Notes under the pieces: generated by a model
Database searches by the model: none
Told to the model about the DNA's origin: nothing
The model's input: only the letters and a program-made list of their open reading frames with translations
Program-made: the position numbers and the translations under genes
DNA from: JAWPNA01 sp045402695
GTDB taxonomy: Bacteria; Acidobacteriota; Polarisedimenticolia; JACPZX01; DASXTC01
Assembly (NCBI GenBank): GCA_045402695.1
Contig: JAWPNA010000208.1
Location: forward strand, 1-15,128
Reading direction: 5' to 3'
Length of the DNA: 15,128 nucleotides
Shown here: in pieces, positions 1-6,744 of the stretch
Layout of the letters: each line of letters begins with the position of its first letter
How positions within the stretch are numbered: the stretch's first letter is position 1

Positions 1-120
1 GGGTCCCGTAGCCGCCCAAGGTGGCGCCGGCTCTAACCCGGACAATTCATGAAGCTCCTGCTGCGACCGCGGATCTGGCGCCATGACGGCCATCTGCACG
101 GTCTCGCGACGGACCTTCAT
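1..120 (-). CDS. Possible 5' end of a divergent gene cut by the window edge
   Basis: A minus-strand frame starts with ATG at 118-120 and stays open for 40 codons to the window edge, beginning MKVRRETVQMAVMAPDP. The frame is also open upstream of this ATG to at least position 180, so the true start is unclear, and no Shine-Dalgarno is visible. A segment near residues 19-30 (SQQELHELSGLEP) faintly recalls the N-terminal domain of GspE/PilB-type ATPases, but the match is too short to rely on. In GC-rich DNA an open frame of this length occurs easily by chance. It is recorded only because a divergent gene here would make 121-433 a shared regulatory region. Confidence 0.15.
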   Translation of the reverse strand, partial: MKVRRETVQMAVMAPDPRSQQELHELSGLEPAPPWAATGP

Positions 121-150
121 GAATAGTGCGGGCGAGTGGGCCTGTCGAGG

Positions 151-184
151 GCGGAACACCGCCGTCCGGAAGGCGGAGTTCCGG
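151..184. repeat. Imperfect inverted repeat
   Basis: The arms are 151-163 (gcggaacaccgcc) and 172-184 (ggcggagttccgg), pairing at 11 of 13 positions around an 8-nt loop. No T-tract follows, so it is not a standard intrinsic terminator. It could be a protein-binding dyad or chance GC-rich complementarity. Confidence 0.4.
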
Positions 185-267
185 CCCCGCGCATGCCGCA
201 TTCGGCTGCTATCCGAGCCCGCTCCCAGCTCCGCCGCTGATCTGCGAGCGGCACGCGGCATGCAATG

Positions 268-293
268 TCGGTGTCCGCCGGTGCGGACACCGA
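268..293. repeat. Perfect 11-bp inverted repeat upstream of the cupredoxin promoter
   Basis: The left arm is tcggtgtccgc (268-278), the loop is cggt (279-282) and the right arm is gcggacaccga (283-293), with a further G-T pair outside. It ends 21 bp upstream of the -35 box of the promoter at 315. Either an operator or activator site, or a factor-assisted terminator hairpin for an upstream gene, would fit. The absence of a T-tract argues against a simple intrinsic terminator. Confidence 0.6.
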
Positions 294-314
294 TCATCAG
301 GCGCGCGGGCTCGC

Positions 315-344
315 TTGACTTGAAACGAGCGAGTTGGCTATTCT
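315..344 (+). promoter_or_regulatory. Sigma70-like promoter for the cupredoxin gene
   Basis: A TTGACT -35 box (315-320, 5 of 6 consensus) and a TATTCT -10 box (339-344, 4 of 6) are separated by 18 bp. Transcription would begin near 351, giving a leader of about 80 nt before the ATG at 434. The -35 box lies between short inverted arms gctcg (309-313) and cgagc (326-330), which could belong to a regulator site. The local AT-richness stands out from the GC-rich surroundings. Confidence 0.6.
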
Positions 345-433
345 CCCGCCCGCGAGGAGCGCAGCGCTCGTTCGCCCCCTATCAGCTCAACAGACCCCAC
401 CGGATCACGGTTCTTTACGGAGGTTCCACCCAG

Positions 434-1216
434 ATGCGCATGACGTGGATGTTCCCGGCCGCCGCGCTCGCGGTGGTCTGCTTCGCCGCCTGCGGAGGCG
501 GCGAGAAGACGAGTGAAGCCCCACGCCCGAAGACCGACCGGCCCGCGGCCGCGCCGGCCGCAGGCGGCGGTTACATGGTCGCGGCGGTTGCCGACGGCGG
601 GACGGTGGCGGGCAAGGTCACGCTCACCGGCCCCGCGCCGGCCGCCGAGACGATCGAGGTCACCAAGGACAACCAGGTGTGCGGCCAGGAGAAGAAGGTG
701 GAGACCGTCCAGGTGGGCCCGGGCGGCGGCCTGGCCAACGCGGTGGTGTGGATCGACGGGATCTCCAAGGGGAAGGACTGGGGATCGCTCGATGGTATCA
801 CCGTGGATCAGAAGGAGTGCCACTACGCGCCGCATGTCCAGATCATGCGGGCCGGCGAAACGGTCCAGATCGTCAACAGTGACGCGGTGCTGCACAACAT
901 TCACGCCTACTACAAGGACACCGAGACGCTGTTCAACCTCGCGCAGCCGATCCAGGGCCAGAAGACTCCCAAGAAGATCGAGAAGACCGGCCCAGTGCAT
1001 CTCAAGTGCGACGTGCATAGCTGGATGAGCGGATGGGTCTTCGTGGCCTCGCACCCCTACTTCGCGGTCACCAAGTCGGACGGGAGCTTCTCGCTGCCAG
1101 ATGTGCCGGCCGGGACCTACAAGGCCAAGGCGTGGCACGAGAAGTACGGCGAGAAGACGATTAACGTGACCGTGGCGGCCGGCGGGAGCGCCACAGCCGC
1201 GTTCTCCATGCCGTGA
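434..1216 (+). CDS. Lipid-anchored cupredoxin with carboxypeptidase-regulatory-like fold
   Basis: This 260-residue protein is a predicted exported lipoprotein with a type-1 copper site. The N-terminus (MRMTWMFPAAALAVVCFAAC) is a signal peptide ending in a lipobox, with Cys20 as the lipidated residue, then a Gly/Pro/Ala-rich linker to about residue 55. The central domain carries copper-ligand candidates His154 or His157 (LHNIHAYY), Cys192, His195 and Met198 (KCDVHSWM), the Cys-x2-His-x2-Met pattern of plastocyanin-like proteins. Cys83 and Cys129 are conserved-looking and may pair. The C-terminal part (DGSFSLPDVPAGTYKAKAWH) resembles a carboxypeptidase-regulatory-like beta-sandwich. The start at 434 is preceded by GGAGG at 419-423. 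It has its own promoter and lies just before the oxidase operon, so it may deliver electrons to CuA. That role is inference; periplasmic copper binding is the alternative. Confidence 0.88.
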   Translation: MRMTWMFPAAALAVVCFAACGGGEKTSEAPRPKTDRPAAAPAAGGGYMVAAVADGGTVAGKVTLTGPAPAAETIEVTKDNQVCGQEKKVETVQVGPGGGLANAVVWIDGISKGKDWGSLDGITVDQKECHYAPHVQIMRAGETVQIVNSDAVLHNIHAYYKDTETLFNLAQPIQGQKTPKKIEKTGPVHLKCDVHSWMSGWVFVASHPYFAVTKSDGSFSLPDVPAGTYKAKAWHEKYGEKTINVTVAAGGSATAAFSMP

Positions 1217-1261
1217 CCGGGGAAGCCCGTGCCGCGGTCGCCACGGCGAGCGGTTCCCGTG

Positions 1262-1291
1262 TTGACGGGGCCTGAAGGACGGGGTTAGAAT
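1262..1291 (+). promoter_or_regulatory. Sigma70-like promoter for the cytochrome oxidase operon
   Basis: TTGACG (1262-1267, 5 of 6) and TAGAAT (1286-1291, 5 of 6) are separated by 18 bp, the same spacing as the promoter at 315-344. The start of transcription would fall near 1298, about 43 nt before ctaC. It lies in the 124-bp gap between the cupredoxin stop and ctaC and is the best candidate to drive the 11-gene oxidase operon. Readthrough from the cupredoxin gene is also possible because no terminator is visible in the gap. Confidence 0.65.
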
Positions 1292-1340
1292 TCCCGGCTT
1301 TTCCGCCCCACGGCCATGATTCGGGAGGGGGAAGACCGAC

Positions 1341-2000
1341 GTGATGAACTGGCTTCCGGAGGATGTCTCCACATACGGTGGCGACATTGACTTCCTCTTC
1401 TACCTGATCTACTACATCACGGCCGTCGCGTGCGTGGGCGTACTGCTGGGCCTGGTGTACATCATCTTCAAGTATCGCGCCAGACCGGGACGCCGCGCCG
1501 TCTACTCGCACGGCAACACAACGCTCGAGATCATCTGGACGATCGTCCCCGCACTGGTCTTCGTGATTCTGGGTTTCATGAGCCGCGGCGTCTGGGCGCG
1601 GGTGCGTTACGTGATGCCCGAGACCGATCTGGGGGTGAAGATCACCGCCAGCCAGTTCAACTGGCTGATGAGCTACCCGGGGCCGGACGGCAGGCTCGGC
1701 ACGCAGGACGACTACACACAGGAGAACTCCCTGCACGTGCCGATCGGAAGGCCCGTCCGCGTCGTACTGACGTCCAAGGACGTCATTCACAGCTTCTTCC
1801 TCCCGAACATGCGGCTCAAGCAGGACGCGGTGCCGGGGCGGGAGATCGAGGTCTGGTTCGAGGCGACCAAGACGGGCAAGTATGAGATCCCCTGCGCCGA
1901 GCTGTGCGGATTCGGCCATTCCACGATGAAGGGGTACCTCACGGTGCACCCGGCCGAGGAGTTCGCGGCCTGGGCCCGTGAGAAGAAGGCATTCCCCTAG
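1341..2000 (+). CDS. ctaC: Cytochrome c oxidase subunit II (CuA subunit)
   Basis: Subunit II takes electrons from a soluble or anchored donor through its binuclear CuA centre and passes them to heme a of subunit I. The 219-residue protein has two membrane helices (about 18-43 and 62-80) and a C-terminal cupredoxin domain facing outside. CuA ligands are visible: His150 (DVIHSFFLPN) and CAELCGFGHSTM with Cys185, Glu187, Cys189, His193 and Met196. No cytochrome c domain follows, so the enzyme is aa3- rather than caa3-type. No cleavable signal peptide is obvious. The GTG at 1341 is chosen for spacing to the purine-rich ggaggggg (1324-1331); ATG at 1344 is equally possible. The stop (1998-2000) abuts the ctaD ribosome-binding site. 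Family assignment is secure. Confidence 0.96.
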   Translation: MMNWLPEDVSTYGGDIDFLFYLIYYITAVACVGVLLGLVYIIFKYRARPGRRAVYSHGNTTLEIIWTIVPALVFVILGFMSRGVWARVRYVMPETDLGVKITASQFNWLMSYPGPDGRLGTQDDYTQENSLHVPIGRPVRVVLTSKDVIHSFFLPNMRLKQDAVPGREIEVWFEATKTGKYEIPCAELCGFGHSTMKGYLTVHPAEEFAAWAREKKAFP

Positions 2001-2013
2001 GAGAACGCGAGAG

Positions 2014-3762
2014 ATGACGGTACCCGCGGTAGCGCACGCAGCCCATCCAGCCCACGGACATGAGCTGGGCTTCTGGCGCAAGTACATCGTCTCCACAGAC
2101 CACAAGACGATCGGCAAGCAGTTCCTCTGGGTCGGCCTCTTCATGATGATCGTCGGCGGCCTGCTGGCGATGCTGATCCGCTACCAGCTCGCCTGGCCCA
2201 ACCAGGCGGTGCCGGGACTGGGATGGATTCCGGAGCCGCAGGTGGTGGAAGGGGTGATGAGCCCCTCGTTCTACAACATGGTATTCACCATGCATGCCAC
2301 CATCATGATCTTCTTCGTGGTGATGCCGATTCTCATCGGCTGCTTCGGGAACTTCCTCATCCCGCTGATGATCGGCGCCAGGGACATGGCGTTCCCCGTG
2401 CTGAACATGCTGTCGTTCTGGTTCGCCCTCGTGGCAGGGCTGATCATGGTGGCGGGCTTCCTGGTCCCCGGCGGCCATGCCGCGGCTGGATGGACCTCCT
2501 ACGCCCCGTTGTCGGCGGTGACTTCCTACACCGGTGTGGAGTGGGGACAGAACCTCTGGTGCATCAGCATCCTCGTCCTGGGCGTGTCGTCGCTGATGGG
2601 ATCGATCAACTACATCACGACGGTGATCAATATGCGGGCGCCGGGGATGACCTGGTTCCGCCTGCCGCTGGTCATCTGGGCGCTGTTCATCACGGCGATC
2701 CTGGTGCTTTTGGCGTTCCCCGTGCTGACGGCGGCGATCGGAATGCTTCTCATGGACCGTCTGGCGGGCACCACCTTCTTCCTGCCGGCCGGAGGCGGCC
2801 AGCCGCTGCTCTGGCAGCACCTGTTCTGGTTCTTCGGGCACCCCGAGGTCTACATCATGATCCTGCCGGCGATGGGGATCGCCTCTGACATCCTGTCCAC
2901 GTTCGCGCGCAAGCCGATCTTCGGCTACCGGGCGATGGCCTACTCGATGATCGGGATCGCGTTTCTGGGCTGGATCGTCTGGGGCCACCACATGTTCCAG
3001 AGCGGCATGAACCCGGCCCTCGGCACCAGCTTCATGATCTCGACGATGGTGATCGGCGTGCCGTCGGCCATCAAAGTGTTCAACTGGCTGGGCACCTTGT
3101 GGGGAGGCGCCATCCGGTTCACCACGCCGATGCTCAACGCCCTGGCCTTCGTGGCGATGTTCCTGATCGGGGGCCTCAGCGGGATCTACATGGCCTCCAC
3201 GCCGGTGGACATCTTCATCCACGATACCTACTTCATCGTGGGTCACATCCACTACGTGCTGTTCGGCGGCAGCGTCTTCGGCATCTTCGCGGGGATCTAC
3301 TACTGGTTCCCAAAGATGTTCGGCAAGATGATGAACGAGACCTTGGGCAAGGTCCATTTCTGGCTCACGTTCATCTTCTTCAACTGCACCTTCTTCCCGA
3401 TGCACATCCTGGGTGTGGGCGGGCACATGAGGCGGATCGCGAATCCAGCTTACTACGAGTTCCTGCAGCCGCTGATGCCGATCAACCGATTCATCTCCAT
3501 CAGCGCTTTCCTGCTGGGCCTCGCGCAGCTCGCGTTCGTCGTCAACTTCATCTGGAGCCTTGCCGCGGGCAAGAGAGCCACCCAGAACCCATGGGAAGCC
3601 AACACGCTGGAGTGGTGCGCGGCCCCTACCCCGCCGCCCCACGGCAACTTCACGGAGCTGCCCGTGGTTTACCGCGGGCCGTACGAGTACAGCTCCCCTC
3701 AGGTGTCGGAAGACTGGCTGCCCCAGAACAGGAAACTCGACCCGGCGACGGCGCTGTCTTAA
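2014..3762 (+). CDS. ctaD: Cytochrome c oxidase subunit I, A-family heme-copper oxidase
   Basis: This is the catalytic subunit holding heme a, heme a3 and CuB, which reduces oxygen to water and pumps protons. The 582-residue protein has about 12 membrane helices. Visible ligands are His94 and His413 (heme a), His411 (heme a3), and His276, His325 and His326 (CuB). Tyr280 in HPEVY is the cross-linked tyrosine. D-channel residues Asp124, Asn131 and Glu278 and K-channel Lys354 are present, placing it in family A1; as I recall the Paracoccus numbering, these positions coincide with it. The ATG at 2014 is preceded by AGGAGA (1999-2004) and fits the family start; a frame extension to GTG 1978 would overlap ctaC and is rejected. 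The C-terminal tail (about 530-582) is soluble and Pro-rich. Confidence 0.98.
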   Translation: MTVPAVAHAAHPAHGHELGFWRKYIVSTDHKTIGKQFLWVGLFMMIVGGLLAMLIRYQLAWPNQAVPGLGWIPEPQVVEGVMSPSFYNMVFTMHATIMIFFVVMPILIGCFGNFLIPLMIGARDMAFPVLNMLSFWFALVAGLIMVAGFLVPGGHAAAGWTSYAPLSAVTSYTGVEWGQNLWCISILVLGVSSLMGSINYITTVINMRAPGMTWFRLPLVIWALFITAILVLLAFPVLTAAIGMLLMDRLAGTTFFLPAGGGQPLLWQHLFWFFGHPEVYIMILPAMGIASDILSTFARKPIFGYRAMAYSMIGIAFLGWIVWGHHMFQSGMNPALGTSFMISTMVIGVPSAIKVFNWLGTLWGGAIRFTTPMLNALAFVAMFLIGGLSGIYMASTPVDIFIHDTYFIVGHIHYVLFGGSVFGIFAGIYYWFPKMFGKMMNETLGKVHFWLTFIFFNCTFFPMHILGVGGHMRRIANPAYYEFLQPLMPINRFISISAFLLGLAQLAFVVNFIWSLAAGKRATQNPWEANTLEWCAAPTPPPHGNFTELPVVYRGPYEYSSPQVSEDWLPQNRKLDPATALS

Positions 3763-3774
3763 CGAGGGATCCGC

Positions 3775-4746
3775 TTGCATCGACTGGCGCTGCTCACCGT
3801 GGGAGCGACCCTCCTTCTGATCTTCGCTGGCGGGCTGGTGACCTCCACCGGCTCGGGCCTTGCCGTCCCCGACTGGCCGCTCTCCTACGGCCAGTTGTTC
3901 CCGAGGATGGCGGGCGGCGTCTTTTACGAGCATGGCCACCGCATGGTGGCCGCCGGCGTGGGCGTCCTGATGGTCGTGCTCGCCATCTGGATCATCCTGC
4001 GCGAGCCGAGGAAGTACGTTGGACGCATCGCGGCCTGCGCGCTGTTCTTGATCGTATTGCAGGGGATGCTGGGCGGTCTCACGGTGCTGCTGCTGCTGCC
4101 GCCGGCCGTCTCTGTGGCCCACGCCTGCCTGGCGCAGGCGTTCTTCTGCCTCACCGTGACGCTTGCCGTGGTCACCGGCCCGCGCTGGGAGTCGTTGGAG
4201 GCCTTGCCCGGCGCCGGATCCCGTGACACCGGCGGGCCCCGCCCGGGACTCTCCACCCTCGCGGCCCTCCTGACCGGGGCGATCTACCTGCAATTGATTC
4301 TCGGAGCCGTCATGCGGCACATGGGTGCGGGGCTTGCGATCCCGGACTTCCCCCTGTCGTTCGGCCGGCTGGTGCCTCCGCTCGACGTGCCCGCGGTCGC
4401 GATCCATTTCGCGCACCGCGCGTGGGCGCTGGTCGTGACATCCCTGGCGATCTGGACCTCGGCCCGCGTCCTGACCCGGCGCCGCGGCGAGCCTCTGCTG
4501 GCGCGGCCCGTCTTCCTGATGATCTCCCTGCTTGCGGCCCAGATCACACTGGGCGCGCTCACGGTGTGGACCCGGAAGGCCGTGCTGCCCACCACGGCGC
4601 ACGTGGCCTGCGGCGCGGCGCTGCTGGCCACCAGCCTGACGCTGTCGCTGCGCAGCCGGCGCCTTCCGGAGCGGCGGGTATCACGGGGCATCATCCCTCC
4701 GCCCGTTTCCTCCGAGCCGTTCGGATCCACGGCGGGGCTCGCATGA
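3775..4746 (+). CDS. ctaA: Heme A synthase (COX15/CtaA family)
   Basis: CtaA oxidises the C8 methyl group of heme O to a formyl group, giving heme A for subunit I. The 323-residue protein is an integral membrane protein with two homologous four-helix halves. Each half carries a TGxGLAxPDxPLSxG-like loop (residues 24-39 and 183-197). Heme-ligand and catalytic residues are visible: Glu52 with His55 (EHGHR), His116, His214 (HFAHR) and His276 (TTAHV). The start is TTG at 3775, supported by gaggg at 3764-3768 with 6-nt spacing; the protein would otherwise lose its first helix. The last ~35 residues are a Pro/Ser-rich tail. Its stop overlaps the ctaB start (ATGA, 4743-4746), so the heme A pathway genes are translationally coupled. 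Confidence 0.95.
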   Translation: MHRLALLTVGATLLLIFAGGLVTSTGSGLAVPDWPLSYGQLFPRMAGGVFYEHGHRMVAAGVGVLMVVLAIWIILREPRKYVGRIAACALFLIVLQGMLGGLTVLLLLPPAVSVAHACLAQAFFCLTVTLAVVTGPRWESLEALPGAGSRDTGGPRPGLSTLAALLTGAIYLQLILGAVMRHMGAGLAIPDFPLSFGRLVPPLDVPAVAIHFAHRAWALVVTSLAIWTSARVLTRRRGEPLLARPVFLMISLLAAQITLGALTVWTRKAVLPTTAHVACGAALLATSLTLSLRSRRLPERRVSRGIIPPPVSSEPFGSTAGLA

Positions 4747-5642
4747 ACCGCGCGGGCGCGACGGTGGCGGCCCAGCCCTCGCTCACATCGGTCGCCGTGC
4801 TGGACTTCCTCGCCCTGGCCAAGCCCCGCGTGGTGGTGCTGATCCTGGTCACCACCTTCGCGGGGTTCGCAATGGCCTCCCGGTCGTCACTCGACTTCGC
4901 GCTGCTGGCGCGCACGTTGATCGGCACGGCGCTGGTGGCGGGAGGCACGCTGGCGCTCAACCAGTACATGGAGCGCGGCGTGGACGCCCACATGAGGCGC
5001 ACGCTCAAACGCCCCCTTCCCGACGGGAGGATGCAGCCGGTGGAGGCTCTGGCCTTCGGCTCGGCGCTGACCTGCGCCGGGCTGCTCTACCTGACCTTCG
5101 GGGTCAATCCGGTCAGCGGGATGGTCACGGCGCTCACGGTTCTCACCTACCTGTTCGTCTACACGCCGCTCAAGACGCGCACCGCCTTGTGCACGGTGGC
5201 GGGCGCCTTCCCCGGAGCGCTGCCGCCGATCACAGGATGGACGGCTGCGGGAGGGCAGATCGACATCGGCGCCGCGGTGCTCTTCGGGATCTTGTTTTTC
5301 TGGCAGCTCCCGCACTCGCTCGCCATCGCGCATCTGTACCGTGAGGACTACCAGCGCGCCGGCGTGCGGCTGCTGCCCACGGTGGACCCGGCGGGGGGCA
5401 GCACGGGACGCCATACCGTGGCCAACTGCATGGCGCTGCTGTCGGTGGGGCTGCTTCCCACGCTTGTCGGCATGGCCGGGTGGGCGTACTTTTTCTGCGC
5501 GCTGGCGCTCGGGTGCTGGATGCTGCGCCATGGTGTCTCCCTGGCGCTTTCCGGCGAGGCCGCCCGCGCGCGCCGGCTCTTGCTGGCGACGTACCTGTAT
5601 ATCCCGGTCGTGTTGCTCGTGATGGTGGCCGACAGGCGGTGA
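4743..5642 (+). CDS. ctaB: Protoheme IX farnesyltransferase (heme O synthase)
   Basis: CtaB adds a farnesyl group to heme B, making heme O, the substrate of CtaA. The 299-residue polytopic protein belongs to the UbiA prenyltransferase superfamily. The KPRVVVL motif (27-33) opens the first helix. The prenyl-diphosphate/Mg site is in ALNQYMERGVDAHMRRT (Asn73, Asp81), where the usual DRDxD reads ERGVD, so one acidic residue is substituted. The second conserved loop appears as REDYQRAGVRLLP, and YTPLKTRT is also typical of the family. The ATG at 4743 overlaps the ctaA stop and gives the normal family length; the frame is open further upstream inside ctaA but that part is not CtaB-like. Confidence 0.95.
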   Translation: MNRAGATVAAQPSLTSVAVLDFLALAKPRVVVLILVTTFAGFAMASRSSLDFALLARTLIGTALVAGGTLALNQYMERGVDAHMRRTLKRPLPDGRMQPVEALAFGSALTCAGLLYLTFGVNPVSGMVTALTVLTYLFVYTPLKTRTALCTVAGAFPGALPPITGWTAAGGQIDIGAAVLFGILFFWQLPHSLAIAHLYREDYQRAGVRLLPTVDPAGGSTGRHTVANCMALLSVGLLPTLVGMAGWAYFFCALALGCWMLRHGVSLALSGEAARARRLLLATYLYIPVVLLVMVADRR

Positions 5643-5647
5643 TACGA

Positions 5648-5767
5648 ATGGAGAGCCTGGGCCATAGGAACCGCCGGCTGCTGGTGTGGCTGCTGTGCAT
5701 CATGGCCATCCTGGTCTGCATCACCGTCGTGTACGTGGCGTTTCTGTACCCTGCGGGACGAGGATGA
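5648..5767 (+). CDS. 39-residue single-pass membrane miniprotein in the oxidase operon
   Basis: This small gene fills the space between ctaB and the first subunit III. It starts at ATG 5648 with aggcgg at 5634-5639 (8-nt spacing), and its TGA (5765-5767) overlaps the next ATG at 5764, the same ATGA coupling seen at ctaA/ctaB. The protein has a basic N-terminus (GHRNRRLL) and one membrane helix (about residues 12-33), ending YPAGRG. The pattern NRRLL, then a helix, then a Leu-Tyr resembles the membrane anchor of Cox11/CtaG copper chaperones, but the copper-binding globular domain is absent. It could also be a small structural subunit like those of other bacterial oxidases. Function is unknown; coding status is supported by position, RBS and coupling. 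Confidence 0.65.
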   Translation: MESLGHRNRRLLVWLLCIMAILVCITVVYVAFLYPAGRG

Positions 5768-6399
5768 GAAAAGGCGCTGTCGCAGCTCACATGATCCAGG
5801 AAGAGGCGCTCTCCCGCTTCGGCGGCGGCGGAACCTCCTCGACCGCCGGGCCGATCAGCAATGGCCGGATCGCCGTCGTGATGCTGATGGCGGCCGAGAC
5901 GATGCTGTTCACGACGCTGATCGGCGGCTACATCGTCCTGAGAGGGACCTCCAAGTCGTGGCCGCCGCCGGGGCAGCCGAGGCTGCCGCTGGCTGTCACC
6001 TGGGTCAACACCTTCGTGCTGTTCGTCAGTTGCTGGACGATGGCGCGCTCCTGGCGGGCTTCGAAATCCCGCGATCTCGCCGCCTTGAACATGTCTCTTT
6101 TCCAGACGGCGCTGCTGGGCTCGACGTTTCTCGCCGTTCAGGGGTTCGAGTGGGCGCGGCTCGTGCGCCACGGATTGACCACCTCCACCAGCCTCTACGG
6201 CGCGACCTTCTACACGCTGATCGGGCTGCACGGCCTCCACGTCGCGGCGGCGGCGGCCTGGCTGGTCTTTCTGGCCGTGCGCGTGCGAGGGAACCTCTTC
6301 GCACTCAACCGTTCAGCCGGGGTGGATCTCTGCGCGCTGTACTGGTTTTACGTCTGCGGGCTATGGGCCATCCTCTTCCCGCTCGTCTATCTTTACTGA
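5764..6399 (+). CDS. ctaE: Cytochrome c oxidase subunit III, first copy (divergent)
   Basis: Subunit III stabilises subunit I and the proton uptake path. The 211-residue protein has about five membrane helices, the short bacterial form lacking helices 1-2. Family residues present are Glu45 (AAETMLF), Glu129 (VQGFEW) and His156/His159 (GLHGLHV). The C-terminal motif that is normally YWHFVD reads YWFYVC (193-198), so a His and an Asp are replaced. The start at ATG 5764 overlaps the miniprotein stop. A second in-frame ATG (5791) begins MIQEEALSRF, has no ribosome-binding site and would drop nine residues. A second subunit III lies 341 bp downstream, so this is a paralogous pair within one operon. 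Confidence 0.9.
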   Translation: MRKGAVAAHMIQEEALSRFGGGGTSSTAGPISNGRIAVVMLMAAETMLFTTLIGGYIVLRGTSKSWPPPGQPRLPLAVTWVNTFVLFVSCWTMARSWRASKSRDLAALNMSLFQTALLGSTFLAVQGFEWARLVRHGLTTSTSLYGATFYTLIGLHGLHVAAAAAWLVFLAVRVRGNLFALNRSAGVDLCALYWFYVCGLWAILFPLVYLY

Positions 6400-6423
6400 T
6401 CGAACCACCACGGAGGCCTGACC

Positions 6424-6744
6424 TTGCCCCTTGATCGGAACCCCGGGCGCAAAGATAATGCGCGGATGCCTCGGAGACGCGCACGACGGACCGTGAGCTT
6501 CGCCTGCGCGGCAGCGTTGCTCGCCGCGCTGCCGCAGGCTCCGGCGTTCGCCCAGGGATGCGCCATGTGCGGGACCGCGGTGGGCAACGCGAGCGACCCG
6601 CTGGCGCGCAGCATGGCGTCCAGCATCATGTTCATGATTCCCGTGCCGTTCTTTCTGTTTTTCTCGGTGGCCGGCTGGCTGATCTACCGGTTCCGGAGGC
6701 AGGCCAGCCATGAGCATCCTCTTTCCCAGGAGAATCTGAATTGA
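6424..6744 (+). CDS. Exported CxxC membrane-anchored protein, conserved-hypothetical type
   Basis: This 106-residue protein sits between the two subunit III genes. It has a basic, Arg-rich N-terminus (MPRRRARRTVSF) and a signal peptide ending near AFA-Q44, then a CAMC motif (Cys46, Cys49) at the mature N-terminus, and one membrane helix at about 68-90 followed by basic residues. The Cys pair would lie outside the membrane. Similar QGCAMC-plus-helix proteins are, from memory, found beside oxidase genes in other bacteria; a redox or copper-handling role during oxidase assembly is plausible but unproven. The TTG at 6424 is favoured by GGAGG at 6412-6416 with 7-nt spacing; ATG 6466 is the alternative and gives a neater signal peptide. 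Its stop overlaps the next TTG (TTGA, 6741-6744). Confidence 0.8.
   Translation: MPLDRNPGRKDNARMPRRRARRTVSFACAAALLAALPQAPAFAQGCAMCGTAVGNASDPLARSMASSIMFMIPVPFFLFFSVAGWLIYRFRRQASHEHPLSQENLN

Larger units (their letters stand above)
1..433. other. Upstream intergenic region without a convincing complete gene
   Basis: This stretch precedes the cupredoxin gene. The plus-strand frame of that gene stays open back to position 83, but the translated upstream part is Arg/Pro/Ala-rich, lacks domain features, and is followed by a proper Shine-Dalgarno and lipoprotein signal at 434, so I treat it as non-coding. It holds an imperfect inverted repeat (151-184), a perfect 11-bp inverted repeat (268-293), a promoter (315-344) and a short dyad at the predicted transcription start (357-369). 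A minus-strand reading frame running off the left edge (120 to 1) is listed separately with low confidence. Confidence 0.6.

Noticed and set aside
191..263. 9-bp inverted arms gcatgccgc (191-199) and gcggcatgc (255-263)
   Set aside because: The arms are 55 bp apart and short; such pairs are expected by chance in GC-rich DNA.
83..433. Upstream in-frame extension of the cupredoxin gene
   Set aside because: It would put about 117 Arg/Pro-rich residues before an intact lipoprotein signal peptide and run across the promoter and palindrome. The ATG at 434 has a good Shine-Dalgarno.
338..1387. 349-codon minus-strand frame opposite the cupredoxin
   Set aside because: Composition is His/Arg/Gly-rich, and the opposite strand has a complete signal peptide and copper site.
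1939..4602. Minus-strand open frame of 887 codons opposite ctaD and ctaA
   Set aside because: Its translation is Arg/His/Gln/Asp-rich low-complexity without domains, and it lies opposite two secure membrane-protein genes. It is a shadow caused by GC-rich codon bias.
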